DNA of 30,404 nucleotides from positions 1-30,404 of the forward strand of contig WOGZ01000364.1 of assembly GCA_009733775.1 (NCBI GenBank), given 5' to 3'. Below the pieces are notes generated by a model, which saw only the letters and a list, made by a program, of their open reading frames with translations, was not told where the DNA came from and searched no databases. Position 1 is the first letter of the stretch; every line of letters begins with the position of its first letter. Shown here in pieces: positions 30,401 to 30,404 of this stretch. The stretch comes from Alectoria sarmentosa (taxonomy: Eukaryota; Ascomycota; Lecanoromycetes; Lecanorales; Parmeliaceae). The translations under genes were made by a program, and so were the position numbers.

Positions 30401-30404
30401 TATG

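Overview
This window looks like the end of a filamentous ascomycete (Pezizomycotina-type) chromosome. The genes carry short spliceosomal introns (about 43-50 bp in most cases) with canonical GT..AG ends and CTAAC/CTGAC-like branch sites. The protein families (TPR-SET, RlpA-like DPBB, gamma-glutamyltransferase, small secreted Cys proteins) are typical of fungi. The right edge ends in degenerate TTAGGG repeats in the orientation expected for a right telomere. I cannot name the species.

Layout, left to right. (1) 1-2480: two non-coding repeat families, W (GGGTGGGTGG-rich, about 150-190 bp units) and X (about 80 bp units, including a nearly perfect 159-bp tandem). (2) 2566-7835: an island of low-copy genes on the + strand: a 5'-truncated RlpA-like gene, a TPR-SET protein gene with three introns, and two small secreted six-cysteine proteins. 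A weak minus-strand membrane-protein remnant lies between them. (3) 7967-19646: an 11.7-kb gene-free composite of repeats bounded by inverted copies of one terminal module. Inside it lie W(+), a 4.6-kb CCTG-type array Y(+), X(-), Y(-), a W(-) fragment, poly-T tracts, a third family Z, and W(-). (4) 19650-26390: a second gene island with a single-exon SAP-domain protein gene (+) and a complete four-exon gamma-glutamyltransferase gene (-), convergently arranged. (5) 26398-28607: a third copy of the terminal module, a decayed Ty3/gypsy RNase H-integrase fragment with in-frame tandem expansions, and a 23-bp minisatellite. (6) 28640-30120: a very AT-rich block poor in CpA, suggestive of RIP-like mutation. 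(7) 30284-30400: telomere-like repeats.

The genes do not form an obvious pathway. Three are predicted to be secreted or to act at the cell surface (two small Cys proteins, RlpA-like), one is a probable secreted or vacuolar peptidase-like enzyme (GGT), and two are probably nuclear or cytosolic (SET, SAP). The main interest is architectural: alternating-orientation repeat modules frame the gene islands, palindrome-cored satellite arms lie in inverted orientation, and a gene is truncated at a repeat border. The long reading frames in the repeats (up to about 365 codons) come from stop-free tandem units and are not counted as genes.
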